The notes under the pieces: generated by a model
The model's input: only the letters and a program-made list of their open reading frames with translations
Told to the model about the DNA's origin: nothing
Database searches by the model: none
Assembly (NCBI RefSeq): GCF_017591435.1
Contig: NC_059294.1
Coordinates: forward strand, 14,100,104 to 14,164,103
Length of the DNA: 64,000 bases
Direction of reading: 5' to 3'
From: Portunus trituberculatus
Taxonomy: Eukaryota > Arthropoda > Malacostraca > Decapoda > Portunidae
Shown: positions 1-10,400 of the stretch, in pieces
Layout of the letters: each line of letters starts with the position of its first letter
Position numbering within the stretch: the first letter of the stretch is position 1
Position numbers and translations under genes: made by a program

Positions 1-1550
1 CCTAATAGTCATATCAAGGGAGACATACCAATCAGGCAATCACCATCCCAGCCTGCCTCCCTCAACAACCACACAGCATCCTTCCTACTAAACAAATTAT
101 TCTTAATTCATTATGGCAGTCTAGTCTAGTTTCTTTTTACGAATAATTTATCCATGTTTATTCCTAAGACGTGGTAATGCGAGTAGCCACATAAGTCTCT
201 GTTAGTACACCCATAGGGGGCAAATAACCTTTGCGCAATGTGTAAGAAAGCATAGAAAATATCTTAATATATGGTGATTAGTTATTATACATAATAGAAT
301 ATTTTCATTTACGAATCAGAAAAAAAAAAAAAAATGCGTCGCATGCTGACAAACTCCTGTTATTGGAGAGAATTAGGCAGGGCAAGATGGCAGAAGTGGC
401 GTCAACAACTGCGAAGACAGCAGCAATACGAGATACTGAACGCTTATATTAATTTTTCCTACTTTTCAGATTCTAAAAAGGCACGTTATATTATATTCAG
501 TGTTTTTCTAACTGCTATTGAATGTTTTATAGATAAACAGAAGTAAATGGAGTAAACATCTTATGCCACGTCTAAATGAATTAACGAATTGTTTTGTAAG
601 AAATATTTTTGGTAATATATAAGGAAGCAGAAAATTTTTCTTATATATACGAATAACTATAGAATTACATATAGATTATTAGATATAAAAATAGTTACAG
701 ATTTTGGATCTTATAGCCAAGGTATGATATTCTGGTTGACCACCAAACCTTCACAAACGCATAGCTGTTGACAGTGAAGTGCTGACGTCAAGTAAGGCGG
801 TGATCTGTTTTCTGTACTCCGTTCTTCATTGTAAATGTGTTCGCAATCTGTATCTAATTCAATACTTGTTGTAGGTAGTTTACAATGTTTTGCACAAGAG
901 TCTAAGCCGAAATAACGACAAACAAGTGTGGAATGTGTTTGTGGGTCGGCCGGTTGTCTGGTGGCCAGGCCTGAGGGAAGGTTTCCTCGTCATATAACCT
1001 GCCTCCGCGAGTGTACCTCCTGTTATTGAAGGTTTTATTTGCGGATATGTTAAAGCTTCTCTAGTAATGAAGAAGGCAAAAAAATCTCTTGCATTAGTTG
1101 GGGTTATTGGTGTTCTATTAAATTATAGGTTTTGCGGGGTACTAGGTTGACTCACCTGATTGGCTATCCTTAGTTACTGTGGTATTACAATGATCTGCAG
1201 GTACACTAGTCTCCATTGAATAATTACGAGAGAGAGATTGTTATAAGGAAAGACTGAGTAATGTACCTATGCAGAATACAATAATTAAATGAAAATTGGG
1301 TTCTTGACATTACTATTGTTATATGCAAAGTCAGGTGAAAAGTTTAAGGTTTGGTAAATCTTTATAAAACAGCTGCATCAAATACAAGCTCGGAACTCAC
1401 ATATCATGTAGAAGGCATAAACGTAGAGAAATTGCATGGCATGCATGTAGTATGTCTGTAATAGTACTCGGGAATGTGACAGAAATTCAAAATTTTCAAA
1501 GTTCAGCAGTGTAATTTTTGTGGTGTTTTGTTAGGTTATGTTAATATCTT
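1..1550. other. Upstream single-copy AT-rich DNA, no gene recognised
   Basis: I see no ORF with protein-like character. GC-richer DNA at about 720-1030 includes the CRE motif and several weak donor-like sites, such as CAA|GTAAGG at 791/792. This is the most plausible place for a COPB1 promoter or first non-coding exon, but it cannot be fixed from sequence alone. Confidence 0.4.
783..790. promoter_or_regulatory. Palindromic CRE/ATF motif
   Basis: The octamer TGACGTCA is a perfect CREB/ATF/CrebA-type site in single-copy DNA about 3.5 kb upstream of the COPB1 start exon. The COPB1 promoter should be upstream because the start exon begins at a splice acceptor. Whether this site belongs to it is inference. 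Confidence 0.3.
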
Positions 1551-1557
1551 AGGCTGT

Positions 1558-1794
1558 GAACACATGAGCGACTTTGTGGCACCACGTTTGGTGTGTGACT
1601 GACTGCCTGTAGCTCAGCCACAGTGTGCACAGATCCTTGACACAATTGTGCCATGCTGTGGCAGGGATTAACGACAGCTCGCCACAGTCGCTGGCCACAA
1701 ACACTTGTGTGCGTAGGACAGGTTTTAAACACCAGAGCTCATGGAGAGCTACATCCTTGCCACGATGTGGCGCCACAAAGTCACTCACGTGTTC
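1558..1794. mobile_element. Small fold-back unit (MITE-like) with 30-bp inverted arms
   Basis: Arms 1558-1587 and 1765-1794 are inverted repeats matching at 26 of 30 bases, beginning GAACAC(A/G)TGAG and including GACTTTGTGGC. The unit is about 240 bp with no coding capacity. Family not identified; target duplication not clear. Confidence 0.55.
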
Positions 1795-1875
1795 TTGGCC
1801 TGAGTGGGGAGTACAGGGGGGGAGGGCTGCACCAACCCTTCGCTAGGATAGGTTATTCTAGAAGAATTTGAAATA

Positions 1876-2670
1876 CAGTAAAACCTCAGCTCACGACCAT
1901 AATTCGTTCCTAAATCCTGTTTGTCACCCGATTTGTTCGTCCCCTGAATCAATTTTTCCCATAAGAATGTGTTGAAATACCATTAATCTGTTCCAGACCA
2001 AAAAAAAATCATACTTTTGTCCATAAAACCCATTCAAAATAGACCTTTAATGTATGCATGACATGAACGAAATGATTATAAAAAGCCTAAATTGTTTTAC
2101 TTACCTAAATGCTATCAAAATGATAATAAAATTAATAAAAAATAAAAGGTTATTTACTTGAGAGACTGGACGTTGATGGCATGATGGAATGGAGGAGAGG
2201 AGGATGGGGAGGAAGACAGACAAGATCCGAGAAGACAGTCATGAGAGAGGACTTTGGATGTGCGCAGCGTGCCAGACCTACACAACAGCTGTGTAGCGTC
2301 ACAAGTCAGTGCCGCTATGTGGGGACCCGTTATAGCAGAGAGGATAACGCCGAGGAAGCTACAGTAGAGCGCGCCGGTAATATCACCATGCCCAGGAAAA
2401 ACAGGAGAAAATCGTGGTGGCACGGAGATTATGTTATGTAATATTTTTCGTATGTTCCTGTTTCTATTTTCTTTTGTGCTTATGTTTTGTTTTGTTGTTG
2501 TGTCATAGCCGGGTTGGCTATCACACAAACGGCTCGCCGGTAGGCGAGCCGTTTAACAGCGTTCCTCCCCCGAAATATCGTTCGTCCCCTGGGTCGATAT
2601 ATTGACAAATTTTTTGGCTGTCTCCCGAATTGTTCGTTCTTAGAGACGTTCGTCAAACGAGGTTTTACTG
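1876..2670. mobile_element. Non-autonomous DNA transposon, pogo/Tigger-like, 795 bp
   Basis: Both ends begin CAGTAAAACCTC in inverted orientation and are flanked by TA (1874-1875 and 2671-2672), the target duplication of Tc1/mariner/pogo elements. Sub-terminal sequence is also related inverted DNA (GTTCGTCCCCTG occurs near both ends, as does AATTxGTTCG). No transposase ORF remains. A perfect 12-bp hairpin lies at 2527-2554. Confidence 0.75.
2527..2554. repeat. Perfect 12-bp stem hairpin inside the pogo-like element
   Basis: AAACGGCTCGCC at 2527-2538 pairs perfectly with GGCGAGCCGTTT at 2543-2554 around a GGTA loop. It is GC-rich in an AT-rich neighbourhood. Confidence 0.85.
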
Positions 2671-2716
2671 TATTAAGTAATGAATAAAGAATGATACGAA
2701 ATATTTCAATCTAATA

Positions 2717-3363
2717 GAGTGGTACCTCACAATAACAGACTTAGCAGTAACAGATTTTGCTCAGTAACAGACTGATCAGATACTAACCAATTTTTTTGGA
2801 TTGTGAAGGCAGTTTTTTTCCAACAAATCCATAGTTCATGCATGGTCGTGTGGATAAATACACATGCGACATGATAAACAAGCGAAAAAAGGCTCTTATT
2901 TATCTGCTCCTACATTCTAGATACCATTGTAACTTAGCTTCGTTTGTCTATGCTTTACAGAACTTGTAGTAAGGTGGAGAGCGATAACTGGAGTGACACT
3001 CATGGTGAATTTGTGTCCCAGACTGGTTGGACCTAAGGCCTACTGGTGTGAATTGCTAGTTATGCATTTTTGTTTGAATGTTGATGGGCAAGTGAGGATA
3101 ATGACACTGCCACACTGAGAGAGAGAGAGCCTGAGTTGACGAAAGTGCTGACAACAAACAAAAACTCCCCAATCATTTGATTTTTATCTTCATTTACCGG
3201 TCTTTGGAGGTCTACAATTTCATTTTTTTTAACTGAGGGTAATTTGATATGAAGTGGGCTAGATTTTCTTCTAGATGACATAATGAGCAAACGGTGTTAT
3301 CAGCAAGGCAGCAATGTCAATAATGCATCTGCTTCTGTGGACCTCTCCCCTCTCCACACCTGT

Positions 3364-3459
<96 letters not shown>

Positions 3460-3558
3460 TCCTCTTCCAAAAAAGTACAACCGCCCTTGATAACAGACCC
3501 TTCGCAGTAATGGATACCCCCTCACCCCTTAAGTGTCTGTTATGGAGAAGTACCATTG
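2717..3558. mobile_element. Second TA-flanked inverted-repeat element, 842 bp
   Basis: The left end GAGTGGTACCTC and the reverse complement of the right end CAATGGTACTTC match imperfectly and continue into shared ATAACAGAC. TA flanks both sides. A 93-bp (CT)n array sits near the right end. No clear transposase was found; a 76-codon minus-strand ORF at 3060-3290 is not recognisable. Confidence 0.55.
3365..3457. repeat. (CT)n microsatellite, 93 bp
   Basis: Perfect CT run inside the 2717-3558 element. Confidence 0.98.
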
Positions 3559-3560
3559 TA

Positions 3561-4249
3561 ACACTGTTAAGTTTTAGTAAATGTAGTCAGGGTGTCTTCA
3601 CAGTGCCTAATTTTCATATGTCAATTATCTTATTACATCTTGGAACAACTCTTTATTGTCCAGTACCAATCAGTAGTGGTAATCAAAGAAACCTCTTGTC
3701 ACTTATAACCTTTCCAAATGTTAATACTGCTGTGCCTTCCCTCCCCCCAACAATTTTATCCAGAGGACTGCTGTGGTGGCTACGGCATTAACTCCGGGGA
3801 TTTTGTATTTGCATTGAGGACGAGATCAGTCATTGATAGTATGTCAACACCAGGCAAGCACAAGCATAGGAAAGACAAAGTATATAAACTTTTTGCCAGC
3901 ACTTCATTGATTCCAAGCCACAAGTACAAAATGGTTCACAGTACACAGTCAGTTGAGGTAGGCACATATAGCACTTCCACAGCAGGCACAGTTTTCTTTA
4001 CATGGCAGTGTTCACCAGCACAGGCTACAGGACTTGGTCTTTTCTGGTAGTCTACATCATTGTCTCTGGCTCTCTCCTCTGTAGACACACTCCTGATTTT
4101 AGCCACAAATAGAAAGAGCACTATAGACACATTCCTAATTTTAACCACAAATAGCAAGAGAGTTGTTAAATATTTTTTGAGAAATGCATTTCTGGTATCT
4201 AAAACATTATTCAAATATATCTTATGTGAATTTCTTTGTGACTTTTCAG
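3561..4249. other. Intronic or upstream DNA before the start exon, with a 42-bp tandem duplication
   Basis: No gene was seen. 4082-4123 and 4124-4165 are two diverged copies of a 42-bp unit beginning TAGACACA. The stretch is probably the intron separating a non-coding first exon from the start exon. Confidence 0.55.
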
Positions 4250-4348
4250 GAGCAACAATGGGGACTCAGGAGCAGCCCTGCTACACCCTCATACAGGGCC
4301 CAACAGATACTGAGCAGCCCTCGGAAATGCAACTGAAGCAAGATTTGG
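4250..4348 (+). CDS. COPB1: COPB1 coding exon 1 (8 nt of 5' UTR plus codons 1-31)
   Basis: Acceptor TTTTCAG ends at 4249, eight UTR bases follow, and the ATG is at 4258-4260. The peptide begins [14 protein letters not shown], matching the position of CYTLI in animal beta-COP. The donor GT is at 4349 and codon 31 is split after its first base. An acceptor directly before the start means at least one non-coding 5' exon must lie upstream; I could not locate it. Confidence 0.9.
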
Positions 4349-6553
4349 GTAAAAATTGTGTAGCTTTGTTGAATTATATCCTTTTTATTTATCTTCTTTG
4401 TTTATTTGTATATTTTCATTGTTGAAATTGGCTTTATCTGTTAAAACAAACAAATGTGAAATACCATACTAAAGAAACCAGATCACATGGTTAAAAAGTT
4501 TGTCTTAGCTACTGGGTTTTTTGAATGCGTAACTTTGATTTAAATTATTATTATTTTTTTTTTAAGAATTGAACATGTGATATTTATTTAGTTTAACCCC
4601 ATGACCTTTTACATACCTATCAAAGGAATGGCTTGATATTGTAGGAAGATTAATTGAATTAGAAAATTGATCTTGAAATAGTTTCTTAATCTTTGTGTAC
4701 CGTAGAAAAATATGAGGAAATTTTATCGTTGAATTGTGGGACTATTTGAAATGAATGATTTTTTTATAGTTGTTTCTAAATTACTAAAAATTCTTAATCG
4801 CTACAGTACTGGGACACATTTTTACCATGAGTTGGGTATGATTTTGCTTACATAAGGAAGGGTCTATAGAAGTCAGAAAAATAATGGCCAGAATCTTCAT
4901 TATTTCAATTCCCCACATAAGTTTCTGAAGCTGCATAAAATCACTAAATAGAAAATAAAATAAAAACATGTCATAGCACTGAAGAGGTTAACAATATTGT
5001 TCTAAATTTTGCATGGAATTAAAGTCTTTTATGACAGTGTAATGTATTGAATTCTTTAACACTTGCAAATTAAATTAATTAATTTAAAATCAAGAAAAAG
5101 AAAGAGACTTTGCTGTGTACTCATGAATATGTCTTAAGTAATGAATTAAGTATGCAGATTCTATTGTTTAGCTGTCTTATGACAGAATAGAGCAGCAACC
5201 TGGAAACTATTTATGCATATGGAAATTAAGATGAAATCTAAGGTAGAGAAAACCCTTTTAGTGATACTGTTACTGTTAAGCAGTGAGCTAAACAATATGT
5301 AAATATTTTCAGAAAATGGAGACATTCCTGTGAAAACTGCTGCCCTGAAAAAGGTTATTCAGCTTATATTAAATGGAGAACGCCTGCCTGGCATACTGAT
5401 GACAGTGATTCGCTTTGTGATGCCACTGGAGGACCACACCATAAAGAAACTCTTGCTAGTATTTTGGGAAATTGTACCCAAGACAACCTCGGATGGCAAG
5501 CTGCTGCAGCAGATGATTCTTGTGTGTGATGCTTACAGGAAGGTGAGTGGCTGGAGCATCACATAATGATGGTATTCATCAGTTTGTTTTGCTCTTTTAT
5601 TCAAAATTGCCACCATAAATATATGGTGCTAGCACACAGCATTTCCCTATTTGCTGCTGTGAATGTATGGTGTTGGTATTCTGGGGGCTAAGGATTACCT
5701 ATAAGCTTGTCTTCTCAAAAAGTTTGGATAACCAAAATGAGGCACATAACTTTCACATTCACACTTCTTCACACCACTCTTGTAGCATCTTGGATCCTGA
5801 TGGAGAGGAGTAGTAGTCCTGGCCTCACAGCTTGGACAGTTTAGTCCAGAACAGGGCTGCTTTGAATTAAGTGTCCTCCCCTACCACACCTGATTGCGGC
5901 GCACCTGTGTAAGACTTTCGATGTGTGGCACCTCCCTTAGAGGTTGCAAGGCCACATCATTCCTCACACTCTCATAACTGCTCTCCTTTCATTCCTGTCA
6001 TACATAGTCATTGTACCATGCTCCAGTTTCAGTTCTCTCCTTTTTATAGCCTCTGTTATGCTATCCATCCATCCTTCTTTGTAAGTTCACACCTCTCAGA
6101 CTTGACCTTACTATATTGTTTTTAAAGATAAGTTTTTAAGTCCTATTTTTTAATGTGGTTTCAAAGATACAAGTTATAAAAGTTATTTTTGATTTTACTT
6201 TTTCCGCACAGGATCTGTCTCACCCGAATGAATTTATCCGTGGATCCACACTAAGATTTCTTTGCAAACTGAAGGAACCTGAGCTGCTTGAGCCTCTGAT
6301 GCCCACCATCCGCACCTGTCTGGAGCACAGACATTCCTATGTGCGCAGGAATGCTGTTCTTGCAATCTTTACCATCTACAAGTAAGTTTGTTTACTTTAG
6401 GATTATTTCTATTTATTTATTTATTTTTATGTTAGAGGGAACACCGGTCAAGGGCAAGAAAAAGCTGTGAAAAGAAAAGGGTGACTGAGGCGGTGGTCCC
6501 TTTAGAAGTTATATAGAAATACACTTGCAAGAGGACTCTGAGGACGGTATAGT

Positions 6554-6588
<35 letters not shown>

Positions 6589-7405
6589 CCTCTCTCCAAT
6601 TCTAAATTTTGCTTGAAGAATGTATGTGTAGATAGATTCATGTAGTTTTGTATGAAGGTAGAGAGTTGTCTTTAGAGGGTAGGCTGTGACTGGCCCTTTG
6701 TGTTGTGAAGCCCAGGTTCGAGTCCCGGCCGCAGCGAGGCAAATGGGCAAGCCTCTTAATGTGTAGCCCCTGTTCACCTAGCAACAAGTATGTACGGAAT
6801 ATAACTCGAGGGGTTGTGGCTTCGCTTAGCTGTTGTGTGGAGTGTGTTGTGGTCTCAGTCCTACCTGAAGATTGGTCTCTGAGTTCTGGGCTCGCTCCAT
6901 AATGGGGAAGGCTGGCTAGGTGACGAGCAGGTGACCGTGGTGAATTACAGAGAGAAATGTTCAGTGAGGGGCTTTAATGGTAAGTTCACAGAACTCCCTG
7001 AACCAGTGTTGTTGACCTCACAACTGCACCCATTCACTGCTGGATGACTTGGGTGTATGGTGCAAAGGAAATAAACCCACTTTACTTTCTGTGTTATAAG
7101 CTGAGCTACTATGCCACAAGTCTATCAACACTACATGGCTGTCTGATTTTAGTTATTTTTAGATCCTTGTATTTTTGGAATTTTTCTTATCCTTTTTAGG
7201 TGTTACTTCATGTGTATGTAAAATGGATCCAGTGGAGATTCAATAATCAAACTTAACTAGTTCCAAATGGTTGTTTGAGTATTGAAAAGTTTGACTACCA
7301 ATACCTATACTGTTGACTCGTAGTAACCTGGACTAATAGGGGGAAAGGTGGGTCTGACAAATGCAAATGTCCGACTTATACAAATCCCTCCCCCATCCAC
7401 ACACA

Positions 7406-7439
<34 letters not shown>

Positions 7440-10400
7440 CGATGAAGGATTTATTTATTTGAATTTTGGGGATTTGAAATTTTGGTATTACAATTGTGTC
7501 TCTGAAACCCTCATACCTTAAATTACCAAATGGTTTAGTTTATTTTTTTTATTATTAAATACCCTTCTCACCAGGAAGCCATAATATTATAAATGTCTTG
7601 TGCAGTTGCGTCATAGCATGACCCACACCCTACACAGTACATGGCCAGGCGTCAGAAATAACATCCTTACAGGCATAAATTGATGAGGATTAGAATCAGA
7701 AACTTCAAGAAAAGACAACAAGAAACAAACAAACAAACATATCATTGGGTGATAGCTGGACCTTGAATGCTTGTCTCCCCTCTCCCCCTCTAAGATGTTT
7801 ACCTCACCCCCACCTCACTGCCATCCTTGTCCACCATCTCTCTACATCATAAGACTGCTATTATCTTTTCAAACACTGTTTTTTCTCACTACCTTCATCA
7901 TCACAACTGTACATTGCATAGCTCTCACAATAACACTATTACAAAAGATTATGTTGAGACAGGTATAAAGCTGGACTAGACGAGTAATAAATACAGTATT
8001 TCACTGTATCATTATCACACTTTAACACACTAAGAACGACTCAGAGTGTCCAGTTCAATGGTAAAATAGCAGATTGCTGTGACACTGCTGATGGTACCTT
8101 CCTAACCCTCACAAACAAGTGAATAATATTATCTAGAGAAGTGGGGATCTGATGTAGTATCATCTTACCATGCTTCAGGAAGTCACTATTGTATACACAA
8201 TCATATGTGAAAATTTCATGTCAATCAGATGAATACTAATAGCAAAACAGACAAAATTATGAAAAACCATTAGGAGCAAATATTTCGAAAAGTGGTTTTT
8301 TACACTTCAAAAAATGATCACAATTAGTATAAACTCTGATCAACTTTTGTTTGGTATAATTTTAAACTACAAGTAAAATGCAATTTTTAGTTGGAATTAG
8401 ATTTTTGATAATGTCAATAAAAAACAAAGCATAGGAAAGTGAAAAAACAAAACAAAAAAAATGGGCGGGCAGTTCAACTTGGACTTTAGTCCCCGAGTCG
8501 TTCAGAGTCTGACTTATCAGGAAATCTGAGTTATCGGGATCCGAGTTATCAAGGTTCAATAGTAAATCAGGTAATTCATTCTATTTTTAGCAAAACCTTA
8601 AGTTTAAAAAAATTTCAACAAATTTTTTTTATAATTTAGATATTTACCTACTGTGAGTGAAAGCTGGTGATGGATAACATTGAAGAGGAGGAGGAGGAGG
8701 AGGTAGGTTATTCATCGGAGGACAAGTCACTATCCATGAAAATGTGTGGTAACTTTTCTCTTGGTGTGATTCCTGTGAACCCAATAATGGAGGGCTGTGG
8801 CTGACTAACACTTGCACTCTCTCAAGATTCCATATTTTCACCACTAATAAGCCTCTTTGGTGCCATTTCAAGTTTCTAAATGAAAAACTAGAGAGAATGT
8901 TGTTCTCAATAGCAGCAGTGGGAAGGACGGGGGAAAAAGGAGCCTTTGTTTACAACAATATTCAAGCACCAAACATTTATTCATATATTTATTTATTTAT
9001 TTATTTATTTTTTTTGTGTGTACCAAGTTGAACTTTTCCAATTCAAGTATTAAAAAGTTCAACTTCAAAGACGTTCGAGTGTTGAGTCTTCACTCTACTT
9101 GTACTTTAAAAGTGTATTTTTGTTACATTTGTTTACTGTGCATTACTTGATCCAAATCTTGCCCAGAATCCATCTTTACTCAGTAAATATTTCTGCTATG
9201 GATTTTAATTGTCATGATTTGTTGTATTTTTTGGCTGCCACAATAACCTTAAAAAAAATTTTCCCCCAGGAATTTTGACTTCTTGATCCCTGATGCACCA
9301 GAGCTGATCTCTAACTTCCTGGAGGGAGAACAAGACATGTCCTGTAAGAGGAATGCATTCATGATGCTTATTCATGCTGATCAAGAGCGTGCTTTGAATT
9401 ATCTGTCCACCTGCATTGATCAAGTTAACTCTTTTGGGGATATTCTTCAACTTGTGATTGTAGAACTTATTTACAAGGTAAGTACTAAACTGCTGGCTTA
9501 TTTCCCATTCGTCATGATGTAGGATGCATTGTCCTGGCTTGAAGTGATACATATGATTATATTTATAGTTGGAAATAGATGTCTGCAGTGTATGCAATAC
9601 AAACATCTTGTATGTTAGTATTAAGTCTAGGGATAATGGTTGCAGGTGTGTCATGCTAACCCAGGAGAGCGAGCACGATTCATCCGATGCATCTACAACC
9701 TCCTTAACTCCAGCAGCCCTGCTGTTCGCTATGAAGCTGCCGGCACCCTGGTTACTCTTTCCTCTGCTCCAACAGCTATCAAGGTCAGTGGCTTTGCTTA
9801 GAAAAAGCATAAAATTATTTTGGTGATTATGTGGAATCTATGTCAGCCCAAGAAATACCAAGTGTATTTTGCTAATAATTGAAAAGAAAATGTCACAGAT
9901 TGTCTGAAGTACACTTATCCCTCTGCTATCATGACTAGTTAGTGGATCTATCACTGCGATGGCCAAAATCACAATAGCTGAAGTGAAGAACTTATGGTAA
10001 TGATTCAGATTGACATTAGGACCTCCAAGCTGTCATTTTTTTTTGGTCAAATTTTGCTCAGTTTTTATGCCATACAGTAATATAGAAATGAAGAAATAAT
10101 ACAGTTTAAAAAATCTTAATCAGAAATCATAATAAGAGCATACATTTTAAAGCATTTTATTTACCTAGCATGTTTAACACCATAAAGGACAGACTGGTAT
10201 ATAAGACGTATGCCCGTTTCAACAAGTCATATTCAGGAAAAAAAAGTTTTTAGTGTATTTAAGCATATACTATTGAAAGTAATCTAGTAGCACATAACAC
10301 AAGCAGAAAACATTTATCTTTCCTTGCACTCTTCAATTGGTCTTGCTGTTGCCAGACACTTCACATTTTTTTCCGTAAGTGGTGGCCTCAAAGCCGTTGC

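Noticed and set aside
334..546. 70-codon plus-strand ORF near the left edge
   Set aside because: No similarity recognised and AT-rich chance composition; no supporting splice or context signals.
9205..9810. 201-codon minus-strand ORF
   Set aside because: It is the antisense shadow of COPB1 exons 4 and 5.
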